Numbered from the stretch's first letter, positions 1-6,358 are shown. The stretch: DNA of 7,644 nt from Chloroflexota bacterium (GCA_025450375.1 JANWHO010000097.1:1-7644); one strand, 5' to 3'. Translations and numbers: made by a program. The notes: generated by a model not told the origin, from the sequence alone.

Positions 1-1
1 C

Positions 2-1021
2 GGGCTGGGATGGAGGGCGATCTTTCTCGTGAACGTGCCGATTGGCCTGGTCATGCTCTGCCTGGCCGCCAGGCTCCTTCCCCCAATCCGTTCCTCGGCC
101 CATCCCCGGCTCGATCCGATCGGAATGGCGGCGATCTCCGGATCGCTGGCCCTGGCCCTGGCCCCGCTCACCATAGGGCGAGAGGACGGATGGCCGGTCT
201 GGGCCATCGCCATGCTGGTTGCCTCGGTCCCGGCGATGATCGCGGCGATCGGCTACGAAGGGTGGCTGGGGCGGCACGGCGGCCAACCGGTGCTGCATCT
301 TGATCTGTTTCGTCAGCGCTCCTTCTCCGCCGGATTGGCGATCAACATGGCGCTCTATGCGTACTTCGGCAGCTTCATGCTCGGACTCGCGGTGTTCTTG
401 CAAGCGGGGCTGCGGCTTTCGGCGCTCGATGCCGGGCTGACCTTCGCTCCGGTCGGGGTGGCGTTCGCCGCCGCCTCGCTGCTCATGCGCCCCCTGATCG
501 CCAAACATGGGCTTCGGGTGATGTCCTGGGGATTGGTGCTCACCACGGCGGGGTTGCTGGGAATCCTGATCACGGTGCATCTCTCCGGCGGCGCCATCAC
601 CGCCTTCCGCCTCGCCCCATGGCTTTTCGTCACGGGGATCGGGAACGGATGCGTCATGCCGTCGCTGATCGGGGTGGTGCTGACGAGGGTGCCCGCGGAA
701 AAGGCCGGCGGGGCCGCCGGCACCCTGACCACGGGCCAACAGTTCGCGCTCGCCCTGGGGGTTGCCGGTCTGGGCGAGGTATTCTTCGGCGTGCTGGGCC
801 AACAGCCAACCCTTCAGCGCTTCATCTCCGCGATTCAGGATGTGTTGCTGCTTGACTCCGGCCTCCTGGTGATCAGCCTGGCCCTGCTTGGGCTCCTGCC
901 GAGGGCGGCGCGGGCAGCCAGCGGCGTACCTCTCCCGGTGGCGGTGAGCCGGAGCACGCTCGCGATCACCGGACGCGGTATAGCCAATGACGACGATCTG
1001 GCGGAGAGCGGCGTGGCCTGA
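2..1021 (+). CDS. DHA2-family MFS drug efflux transporter, C-terminal part (5' end outside window)
   Basis: This is probably a proton-driven multidrug exporter of the inner membrane. The reading frame is open from base 2, and its first visible residues include GWRAIFLVNVPIGL, the signature that follows transmembrane helix 6 in 14-helix DHA2 (EmrB/QacA-type) transporters. The gene therefore begins upstream of the window, and the GTG at base 29 inside this motif is not its start. About 339 residues are visible. They include an LFRQRSF segment between hydrophobic stretches, an LQAGLRLSALDAGLTFAP segment typical of the C-terminal half, and GTLTTGQQFALALG near the late helices. The tail after the last helix is short, polar and ends at TGA. 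The gene converges on the TetR gene, so a TetR at the 3' side need not control it. Family assignment is confident; the substrate is unknown. Confidence 0.9.
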   Translation, partial: GLGWRAIFLVNVPIGLVMLCLAARLLPPIRSSAHPRLDPIGMAAISGSLALALAPLTIGREDGWPVWAIAMLVASVPAMIAAIGYEGWLGRHGGQPVLHLDLFRQRSFSAGLAINMALYAYFGSFMLGLAVFLQAGLRLSALDAGLTFAPVGVAFAAASLLMRPLIAKHGLRVMSWGLVLTTAGLLGILITVHLSGGAITAFRLAPWLFVTGIGNGCVMPSLIGVVLTRVPAEKAGGAAGTLTTGQQFALALGVAGLGEVFFGVLGQQPTLQRFISAIQDVLLLDSGLLVISLALLGLLPRAARAASGVPLPVAVSRSTLAITGRGIANDDDLAESGVA

Positions 1022-1069
1022 GATCCAGAGCAGTGGGCAGGCTGTAAGGCGCGGCAATCACGAGCCTCG

Positions 1070-1257
1070 TGAAGCCCCGGCCTTCAGGCCGGGGAGCCTC
1101 ACCGCTGGCCTAGCGGTGGGCTTTAGCCCGCTCGCCTGCCCTTGGTGGGTGCTCTCGGCGGAACGGGCGTTCGGATGACGCGAATAAGAATAAGCGGCCT
1201 GAAGGCCACGCTAGCAGAGCAAATAACTACTCCCCGGCGTGAACGCCGGGGTTTCAA
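1070..1257. repeat. Inverted pair of two-hairpin units, MITE-like / IS200-IS605-end-like element
   Basis: This element lies between the converging ends of the MFS and TetR genes. The left unit (about 1070-1133) has a perfect hairpin CCCCGGCCTTCAGGCCGGGG at 1075-1094, then CACCGCT/AGCGGTG (1100-1106 with 1112-1118), then GGGCTTTAGCCC (1118-1129), which share a base pair region. The right unit (about 1187-1257), read on the minus strand, repeats this order: TGAAACCCCGGCG with loop TTCA, GGGGAG, a spacer, CTAGCG, TGGCCTTCAGGCC and GCT. Two stems differ between the copies by changes on both arms that keep pairing. A roughly 50-bp unrelated core (1134-1186) separates the units. No transposase gene and no clear target duplication are visible. 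It resembles IS200/IS605 terminal hairpins or a small derived element; that identity is inference. Confidence 0.6.
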
Positions 1258-1259
1258 TT
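1232..1259 (+). terminator. Possible intrinsic terminator for the MFS gene
   Basis: A perfect 8-bp GC stem (CCCCGGCG, loop TGAA, CGCCGGGG at 1232-1251) is followed on the plus strand by TTTCAATTT. This could end MFS transcription before it enters the TetR gene. The T-run is interrupted, and the hairpin is also the outer arm of the inverted element, so a terminator role may be secondary. Confidence 0.35.
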
Positions 1260-1299
1260 TGGTACATCCGACGCGACCATACCCTCCTCGGAAGAACCC

Positions 1300-1872
1300 C
1301 TACGCTTGGCCTGACGCAGCGGCCAAACCGCGCGCGAACAGGCGCAACCCATAATCCAGACTGGCATCCTGGTCCAACGGGATACCGAAACCACCCGCCG
1401 CCTCGATGGCGACGAAACCGTGAACCAGGCCGCGGAGGACGCGCACCGCGTGCAGGGCCTCCGTCTGGCTCAGGTTATAGACAGCCAGCACGGCGATGAT
1501 GGTCTCTACCACTTGGCGCGCGGCGGTCTGCCACGCGGGATCATCGCTGGGGGCGCGGGCGGAGGCGGCGAAGAGGCCGGGATGCTCGTGGGCAAAGGCT
1601 CGGTAGGCCCGCCCCACGGCCAGGATCGCGTCGTCCGCCGACTTGCCAACTGCCGAGCGGGTGATCCGGGTCCCCAGTTCCCGCGTGGCCAGGAGAGCCA
1701 GGCCGTCGCGTAGCCCAGCTACCCCCCGCACATGATTGTAGAGTGAGGGGGGCTGAACCCCGAGTCTGGCCGCGACCGCCCCCAGGGTCACGGTATCGAG
1801 ACCCTGCTCATCCGCCAGATCGGCGGCGGCCCGTACCACCGTCGCATGGTCCAGGCCCGCCCTAACCGGCAT
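1300..1872 (-). CDS. TetR/AcrR-family transcriptional regulator with WHG-type C-terminal domain
   Basis: This is a 190-residue one-component repressor. The N-terminal DNA-binding domain covers residues 8-55: a helix starting near VVRAAADLADEQGLDTVTL, then the helix-turn-helix GAVAARLGVQPPSLYNHVRG (31-50), with the usual SLYNHV recognition helix. The C-terminal ligand and dimer domain contains YRAFAHEHPGLFAAS (90-104) and RGLVHGFVAIEAAGGFG (147-163), the pattern of the TetR_C_33/WHG group. The ATG at 1872 lies inside the end of the upstream hydrolase gene (11-bp overlap), so the two are one transcript with likely translational coupling. It is expected to repress its own operon through the palindrome at 2610-2644, and might also act on the convergent exporter through a site outside the window (inference). 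The ligand is unknown. Confidence 0.92.
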   Translation of the reverse strand: MPVRAGLDHATVVRAAADLADEQGLDTVTLGAVAARLGVQPPSLYNHVRGVAGLRDGLALLATRELGTRITRSAVGKSADDAILAVGRAYRAFAHEHPGLFAASARAPSDDPAWQTAARQVVETIIAVLAVYNLSQTEALHAVRVLRGLVHGFVAIEAAGGFGIPLDQDASLDYGLRLFARGLAAASGQA

Positions 1873-2587
1873 GGGAGAGGACTTGAGCCCATTTCCTTGC
1901 CGCCGCCGCGATTGCCTGATCCATGGCGGCGGCGGGCGAAGCGATCGCCGAGCCGTGGCCTACTACCAGGAGGGTGGGGTCAAGGGCCCGCAGTCCCCGC
2001 GCGCCGGCTAACGCGGTGGGGCCGTGCCAGGTACCCATGGCGGGAAAGGGAAAGAGGGGACGCACCACTCCGGAGACCGCGATTCCCCCGCGGGTCTGAA
2101 AGGCATCGCCGGCGATCAAGGCGCGATCCCGCGTATCCAGGAACGCGACATGGCCGGGCGTATGGCCGGCGGCAGGCACCACCTCCAGCGAGCCCACCCG
2201 ATCGCCGATCGCCAGCAGCCGGGTAGGCTTGGCGGCGCAGGTCTTCCAGCCTCCACGCAACTTCCCCCCGGGCTCACCCGGATCGAGGGAACGGTCACCA
2301 CGGAGCGGCCGCGCGTCGCGGGCGGTAATCAGCACCTCGGCGTCAGGCAGGGCCGCGTGCAGCGCGTCCAGCCCGCCCACATGGTCGGCGTGGGCGTGGG
2401 TGAGGGCGATGCGGCGGATCGGCGCTCCCAGGCGGGCAGCGGCGGCCAGAATATCCTTGGCGCCGCGGATCCCGGTGTCCACAAGTGTAAAGCCGTCGTC
2501 CTCGCGCACCAGATAATAATTGACTGGGAACACGCGGGGAAGCGTAGTGAGTTGAAACAGATGCGATGTCAAGGGAGTCACGCGCAT
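1862..2587 (-). CDS. MBL-fold metallo-hydrolase, complete zinc site
   Basis: This 241-residue cytosolic hydrolase of the metallo-beta-lactamase superfamily shows all the metal ligands: THAHADH (H64, H66, D68, H69), GHTPGH (H142), GD (D161) and VVGHG (H211). The N-terminal strand-rich part holds VNYYLV and LVDTG, as in stand-alone small-molecule hydrolases of the YcbL/YtnP-like type. No signal peptide is visible, so a secreted beta-lactamase role is unlikely. The length is normal for a single-domain member. The start is supported by AAAGGA nine bases before ATG. It is the first gene of a two-gene operon with the TetR regulator, which suggests substrate-induced expression. The substrate (lactone, thioester or other) cannot be read from the sequence. 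Confidence 0.92.
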   Translation of the reverse strand: MRVTPLTSHLFQLTTLPRVFPVNYYLVREDDGFTLVDTGIRGAKDILAAAARLGAPIRRIALTHAHADHVGGLDALHAALPDAEVLITARDARPLRGDRSLDPGEPGGKLRGGWKTCAAKPTRLLAIGDRVGSLEVVPAAGHTPGHVAFLDTRDRALIAGDAFQTRGGIAVSGVVRPLFPFPAMGTWHGPTALAGARGLRALDPTLLVVGHGSAIASPAAAMDQAIAAAARKWAQVLSHAG

Positions 2588-2609
2588 CGGCTGGAATCCT
2601 TTCGGGCAA

Positions 2610-2644
2610 TAGGCGTTAAACTAACCTCATTAGGTTAACGCCTA
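2610..2644. promoter_or_regulatory. 35-bp palindrome, probable TetR operator of the hydrolase-tetR operon
   Basis: Perfect 10-bp arms TAGGCGTTAA (2610-2619) and TTAACGCCTA (2635-2644) enclose an inner CTAA/TTAG pair (2621-2624 with 2630-2633) on the same centre at 2627. A second, offset dyad, TAACCT-N4-AGGTTA (2622-2627 with 2632-2637), lies inside it. The site sits between a TTGACA box and the hydrolase start, where a bound repressor would block initiation. Binding by the operon's own TetR is inferred from position. Confidence 0.7.
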
Positions 2645-2661
2645 CTGTGAATAGCTGTCAA
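2632..2661 (-). promoter_or_regulatory. Promoter of the hydrolase-tetR operon
   Basis: On the minus strand a perfect -35 consensus TTGACA lies at 2661-2656. At a spacing of 18 is TAACCT (2637-2632), a weak -10 match that falls within the palindrome. The strong -35 with a poor -10 embedded in the operator suggests the exact -10 is uncertain. Confidence 0.5.
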
Positions 2662-2906
2662 GACCCTTCTCAATCGAGAAGACTCACCCCCGCCTACTCG
2701 TCGTTCTCCTCGGAGAGCTGTTCGTTCCCACCCTTCCGTCCGGTTACGCGCCGGTACGAGACCTCCAGCGCGCTGCCACTCATTATGTGCAGGCAAGTGC
2801 CCCGTTGCTGCCAGCCACCACGACCGGGAGGCACATCCGCCCACGAATGATCGATGTAGAAGATGTATCCAATACACGGCCAACGGGCCCGGAGCTCGGC
2901 CAGCGG
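2662..2906. other. Intergenic stretch between the two regulatory operons; no gene seen
   Basis: No convincing coding frame is present; open frames here lack ribosome-binding sites and have biased Arg/Ser/Trp-rich translations. Small dyads are CTTCTC-AATC-GAGAAG (2666-2681, just upstream of the TTGACA box), TCTCC-TC-GGAGA (2705-2716) and TGTAT-CCA-ATACA (2864-2876). A short direct repeat GATGTA-GAA-GATGTA lies at 2853-2867. None can be given a role; transcription from the minus-strand unit ending at 2907 must stop here, but no clear terminator with a T-run is visible. Confidence 0.4.
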
Positions 2907-3125
2907 CTACCCGCGCGCCTCGGCGGCCACGGGCGGGCCGGCCAGCCGTTCACCGGCCCGGATAAGCGCCTGGCCGCAAGCAATCATCAGCAGGCCGGCG
3001 GGAGTCAGGATCGGCGCGGCCCGAACTTCACCAGCCCGCCGATCCTCGGCCGCCACGGCAAGGAGATCCGCAAGGTGGAGTGGGACGAGACCGCGTGCCG
3101 GGTCAAAGTCATCTGGCGCCCACAT
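2907..3125 (-). CDS. Small hypothetical protein (72 aa) downstream of the ArsR-like regulator
   Basis: The ATG lies 18 bases after the stop of the ArsR-like gene on the same strand, with GGAAGGG placed nine bases before it, so the pair looks like an operon. The protein starts MWAPDDFDPARG, continues with an acidic, alanine-rich helical part, and has a hydrophobic segment at about residues 39-58 (PILTPAGLLMIACGQALIRA) followed by GERLAGP. The hydrophobic part could be a membrane-associated or packing helix. Codon use looks like that of the neighbours. I do not recognise the family. It may be a partner or target of the regulator, but this rests only on position. A chance frame is still possible in GC-rich DNA. 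Confidence 0.55.
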   Translation of the reverse strand: MWAPDDFDPARGLVPLHLADLLAVAAEDRRAGEVRAAPILTPAGLLMIACGQALIRAGERLAGPPVAAEARG

Positions 3126-3143
3126 GGATTCGGTCCCTTCCGC

Positions 3144-4250
3144 TTAAGACGTGGGGGTTGTCGTGGATTCCTTGTCGCGCCGACCCAGAAGGCCGCGCAG
3201 CAGACCGGGGAGGCTGGTCAGCGCCTCCTCCCGGAGTTCATAGTGACGGTCGCCCCCCAATTGCACCCGCACCAGGCCCGCCGCGCGCAGGGTGACCATA
3301 TGATGATGCATCAGAGACTTGCCCACCCCAAGCGAATCCGCCAATTCCTGGAGGGTGGCCCCGCGCGCGGCCAGCAGCTGGAGGACCTGTAAGCGCCGTT
3401 CGTCACTCAGTGCCTTGGCCAGGGTGAGGACGTGGGCCCGTGATGGCTCTACATCGTCCGAAAGGCTCTCCTCGGCCACCGCGTAGATAAAAATCTTGGT
3501 CTCGCGATGAGCGCACATCAACACCCAGGGGCGGCATACCACGCTGGGAATCAACAGCACGCGGGTAATCCCCGGCTCAGGCGTATACCGCAGGCCGTTC
3601 GTCACCACCTCGATCTGCCGCGAGGGGGTGAGACGCGCCGCCTGGCGCCGTTTGGCCGCCGCGTCGCGCTCCAGAATAACCGTAAGCTCGGCCTCTTTCT
3701 CCTTGAACACCTGCTCGTACCAATCGGTTAACAGGGCGACCAGGCGACGCTTGCCATCCTCGAGGTCCCGGCTCAGGCGGGCGCGCAGTTCGGCCTCCTG
3801 GGTATGCACGCATTCCCCACCCAGGGCCACGCACGCCTCCACGGCCTCCAGGTCGCCCCGCGCGGCGCGAGTCACCAGATCAGGCGCGGTGGGCGAGGCA
3901 ATCAGGCGATCCCATTCGCCCAGGGTAGCCAGACGCAAAACCAATGGATCGGCGTCGGCGAGGTGGGCCAGGAACTGTTGGCAGGTGGAAAAGGCGGCGC
4001 TCTCTCCCAGCGCGGGCAAGAGATACATGGTATCCTTGCCCAGTTCCATGCCGGAGGCGCGCAGATCAGCCTGAAAATCCGCTGATAGCGAGGAACGGAC
4101 GCCATCAAGCCACTCCTTCCCTACTTCCAGATCGGCCTGAAACTTCTCGTCGAGGAAGAGATTGAGACCGGTCAGCATCTCGGCCACCGGGCTGGCCGCG
4201 ATCGTGATCCCCAGCCGCGTCCGAACCGGCGAGAGATCCTTTACCCGCAT
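3144..4250 (-). CDS. ArsR-family HTH regulator with large N-terminal domain (DUF5937-like architecture)
   Basis: This 368-residue regulator is about three times the size of classic ArsR/SmtB proteins. The winged helix-turn-helix is at the C-terminus: LAKALSDERRLQVLQLLAARG (277-297), TLQELADSLGVGKSLMHHHM (299-318) with the recognition helix around 311-323, and a wing near 325-338. The first 270 residues are mostly helical, starting with an SPVAEML segment (20-26), a charged helix around 155-205, and VLLIPSVVCRPWVLMC (231-246). This layout matches ArsR-like proteins with an N-terminal domain of the DUF5937 type. The metal-binding Cys pair of arsenic sensors is absent from the helix before the recognition helix; other cysteines are at 90, 140, 147, 239 and 246. 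The start has AAGGAGG five bases upstream. Self-repression through the paired dyads in its promoter is likely. The signal is unknown. Confidence 0.87.
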   Translation of the reverse strand: MRVKDLSPVRTRLGITIAASPVAEMLTGLNLFLDEKFQADLEVGKEWLDGVRSSLSADFQADLRASGMELGKDTMYLLPALGESAAFSTCQQFLAHLADADPLVLRLATLGEWDRLIASPTAPDLVTRAARGDLEAVEACVALGGECVHTQEAELRARLSRDLEDGKRRLVALLTDWYEQVFKEKEAELTVILERDAAAKRRQAARLTPSRQIEVVTNGLRYTPEPGITRVLLIPSVVCRPWVLMCAHRETKIFIYAVAEESLSDDVEPSRAHVLTLAKALSDERRLQVLQLLAARGATLQELADSLGVGKSLMHHHMVTLRAAGLVRVQLGGDRHYELREEALTSLPGLLRGLLGRRDKESTTTPTS

Positions 4251-4264
4251 CGGCCCCTCCTTGG

Positions 4265-4282
4265 GTTCAATATATGTTTAAC
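4265..4282. promoter_or_regulatory. Operator-like dyad 1 in the arsR-like leader
   Basis: GTTCAA-N6-TTTAAC is an 18-bp dyad with one mismatch from the perfect inverse TTGAAC. It lies just downstream of the predicted transcription start and immediately before the SD, and matches dyad 2 in form. Confidence 0.6.
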
Positions 4283-4285
4283 TAA

Positions 4286-4307
4286 GAGTTCAACTATAAC
4301 TGAACTC
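4286..4307. promoter_or_regulatory. Operator-like dyad 2 covering the -10 of the arsR-like gene
   Basis: Perfect 7-bp arms GAGTTCA (4286-4292) and TGAACTC (4301-4307) flank eight bases. Its core, GTTCAA-N6-CTGAAC (4288-4305), has the same layout as dyad 1, exactly 23 bp away. The -10 box TATAGT lies in the spacer, so a bound regulator would occlude RNA polymerase. Confidence 0.7.
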
Positions 4308-4321
4308 GTGAGGGAACGCAA
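4293..4321 (-). promoter_or_regulatory. Sigma-70-type promoter of the arsR-like gene
   Basis: On the minus strand TTGCGT (4321-4316) and TATAGT (4298-4293) are separated by exactly 17 bases. The predicted start is near 4286, giving a leader of roughly 35 bases that holds dyad 1 and the AAGGAGG ribosome site (4262-4256). Confidence 0.65.
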
Positions 4322-4390
4322 GGGGTTTAGTGGCTAATTTTCGCGCCTGGGATGAGCGGTACCGCGTCCCGTGCCTTCCGCCCCGGTGGA
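4322..4390. other. Short gap after the ClC gene
   Basis: The gap between the ClC stop and the arsR-like promoter contains a perfect 10-bp palindrome GCGGTACCGC (4356-4365). No T-run follows it on the minus strand, so it is not a typical intrinsic terminator. Nothing else is recognised here. Confidence 0.3.
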
Positions 4391-6283
4391 CTATCCGGCG
4401 CGATCCTCGGGGACGTCAGGGCTCTCCTCGTCGGTACTCGACTCCGGTTGGTGTTTGGGCACGAACCAGCGTAAGCGCAGCACGCGCTCCCGCGTCCGCT
4501 CTTCCTCCAGGTTCCGCTCACGCGCCCGGAGCAAATCGGTCAGAGCGACCATCCCGAGCAGGCGGTTTGGCGCCTCTCTGGTGACCACGGGAAAGCGCGT
4601 ACGGCCGGTATTGGCCATCCGGTAGGCCACCACGCGCAACGGCTCATCGGGATAGGCGACGATTGGGTTGGTGTGGACTACTTGATCCAATATGGGCTGC
4701 GGACCAGGCTCGGCGTGCTCACGCGCGATCTTCTGTAAATCGTGGCGGGTGACCACCCCGGTCACGGCACGGTAGGGATCCACCACCGGATACAAATGCT
4801 GGACCGGCCGCTGATTATCATCATGGAGGTTTGGCAGGTCATGGGAGTTGACGGTGGCCGGAATCGCCACGATGGCGGTACGCATCACCTCGCGAACAAA
4901 GAGGATCTCCAGCGGATCGATGGCGTATTCGCGGCTGAGATGGTACCCCTTGCGGCTAATCTTCTCGGTCAGAATCGAGCGGCGCAGGGTGAGAACGGTA
5001 AAGCCGTGGGCCACGAAGACCGCCACCACCAGGGGCAAAATAGAGTTGAAATCGTGCGTAAGCTCCAGGGTGAAGACAATACCGGTGAGCGGTGAGCGCA
5101 TGGTGCCGCCAAGAATCGCGCCCATACTGATAAGAGGCCAGAAACCTACCCCATAGTGCGGCAAAAAACCGGCCTCCATCGCGCCCAGGGCGCTTCCCAT
5201 CATCAGCAGCGGGGCCAGCACGCCGCCCGAGGTGCCCGAGCCCAGGGAGATCGCCCAGATGCTCGACTTCACCAACAGGATGCCCAGGATAATGTGCGTG
5301 GAGGCAGAGCCTGCCAAAACGGATCCGATGACCCCATAGCCCACGCCAAGCGCCTCGGGAAAGATCAGGCCGCCGATCCCGACCGCGACCGCCCCAATCG
5401 CCGGCCACCACATCCAATGGATGGGCAGACGGTGAAAGGCGTCCTCGGCGGCGTAGACCATGTTCGTGAGCGTCACGGAGAGCGCCCCGGCCAGCAGGCC
5501 AACCAGGACGCAGCAGGCCAGCCCCATGGGACCGATGAACGCGACATGGGGGGGAGTAGGGAACAAGTGCCCCGAGCCGATCAGATAGTGGCGCCACATG
5601 GCGGCGGTCGCGCTGGCCAGGGCCACCGGAATGGCGCTCCGCGGTTTCAGCTCGAACAAAAGCAGCTCCACCGCCAGCAAAATCGCCGCCAGAGGGGTGG
5701 AGAAGGTAGCGGACATCCCGCCCGCCGCGCCGGCCACCAGCAAGGTCTTCCGCTCGGCGCTGGTCAGGTGGAAGAACTGGGCGATCATGGACCCCAGGGC
5801 GCCGCCGGTCATGATGATCGGCCCTTCGGCCCCAAACGGCCCGCCGGAACCAATGGAAATGGCGGAGGCCACTGGCTTGAGCAGGGCCACCTTGGGATGG
5901 ACCTTGCTCCCATGGATCAGAATGGCCTCGATCGCCTCGGGAATCCCGTGGCCCCGGATCCGTTCCGAGCCATAGCGGGCCATCAAACCAATCACCAAGG
6001 CGCCCGCGACCGGAATGAGAATCTCGACCGGGCCCAAATGATTCCCGGCCGGTGATACCAAGCTGGTGTTCCATCGCTGAAAGAAAAGGAGATTGGTAAT
6101 CAGGCCGATCAACCGCAAAAGGGCCAGAGCGATAGCGGCGCTGAGGGATCCCACGCCGACCGCCAAAAGCGACATGGGGGCCAACCGCGTGGTGCGGATA
6201 AAGTCGCCCAGGTTTCCCGGCATATCATCGTTGTCCAGGTGCCGGGCCCAGTGGGCCATCCGTGTGAAAGTATCGCGAAGCAA
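4391..6283 (-). CDS. ClC-family chloride channel/transporter with C-terminal CBS pair
   Basis: This 630-residue membrane protein moves chloride or related anions. The ClC membrane part spans about residues 35-440. The anion-site motifs are GSGGP (145-149, central Ser146), GAEGP (151-155, gating Glu153) and GGVLAP (353-358). The internal proton-path glutamate of the E. coli exchanger (Glu203) aligns by eye with Leu207, after PLAAILLAVE, and the usual Tyr near the end of the membrane part appears to be Arg. Whether it is a channel or an exchanger is therefore open. Two CBS domains follow (about 467-520 and 534-588), likely nucleotide-binding regulators, then an acidic tail. The start is TTG with GGGAGGA just upstream; the ATG at residue 9 is an alternative lacking a well-placed SD. 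The TehA-like gene ends 75 bp upstream on the same strand. A TGGTACACT extended -10-like sequence in that gap could give it a separate promoter (weak). Confidence 0.93.
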   Translation of the reverse strand: MLRDTFTRMAHWARHLDNDDMPGNLGDFIRTTRLAPMSLLAVGVGSLSAAIALALLRLIGLITNLLFFQRWNTSLVSPAGNHLGPVEILIPVAGALVIGLMARYGSERIRGHGIPEAIEAILIHGSKVHPKVALLKPVASAISIGSGGPFGAEGPIIMTGGALGSMIAQFFHLTSAERKTLLVAGAAGGMSATFSTPLAAILLAVELLLFELKPRSAIPVALASATAAMWRHYLIGSGHLFPTPPHVAFIGPMGLACCVLVGLLAGALSVTLTNMVYAAEDAFHRLPIHWMWWPAIGAVAVGIGGLIFPEALGVGYGVIGSVLAGSASTHIILGILLVKSSIWAISLGSGTSGGVLAPLLMMGSALGAMEAGFLPHYGVGFWPLISMGAILGGTMRSPLTGIVFTLELTHDFNSILPLVVAVFVAHGFTVLTLRRSILTEKISRKGYHLSREYAIDPLEILFVREVMRTAIVAIPATVNSHDLPNLHDDNQRPVQHLYPVVDPYRAVTGVVTRHDLQKIAREHAEPGPQPILDQVVHTNPIVAYPDEPLRVVAYRMANTGRTRFPVVTREAPNRLLGMVALTDLLRARERNLEEERTRERVLRLRWFVPKHQPESSTDEESPDVPEDRAG

Positions 6284-6358
6284 GTGTCCTCCCTCTGATT
6301 GTGAGTGCGAATCCGCGACTCAGTGTACCAGGAAGGCAGACGGCGCCGGTTCAGAGAC

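Noticed and set aside
29..1021. GTG at base 29 as a true start of the MFS gene
   Set aside because: The frame is open upstream to base 2 and encodes GWRAIFL, the first half of a conserved internal DHA2 motif, so the gene is simply cut by the window edge.
1070..1257. CRISPR array, riboswitch or complete insertion sequence
   Set aside because: There are only two units, inverted rather than direct, lying downstream of genes rather than upstream. No transposase or Cas frame is present.
2635..2883. Minus-strand open frame of 82 codons upstream of the hydrolase
   Set aside because: It contains the TTGACA box and part of the palindrome, its translation is Arg/Trp/Gly-rich, and no SD is present. 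A promoter region explains it better.
2787..3392. Plus-strand open frame of 201 codons across the intergenic region into the ArsR-like gene
   Set aside because: It runs antisense over both the small minus-strand gene and the end of the regulator, lacks a ribosome site, and has no recognisable domain.
4356..4365. GCGGTACCGC palindrome as terminator of the ClC gene
   Set aside because: The stem would have no loop and no T-run follows on the minus strand. A 10-bp GC-rich palindrome can arise by chance.
5156..6055. Plus-strand open frame of 299 codons opposite the ClC gene
   Set aside because: Gln/Gly/Arg/Asp-rich antisense shadow without motif or ribosome site.
4956..6074. Long minus-strand open frame (372 codons) inside the ClC gene
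   Set aside because: It overlaps the ClC gene in another frame. The translation is a Gly/Arg/His-rich shadow with no membrane segments or motifs, while the ClC frame has clear family motifs throughout.
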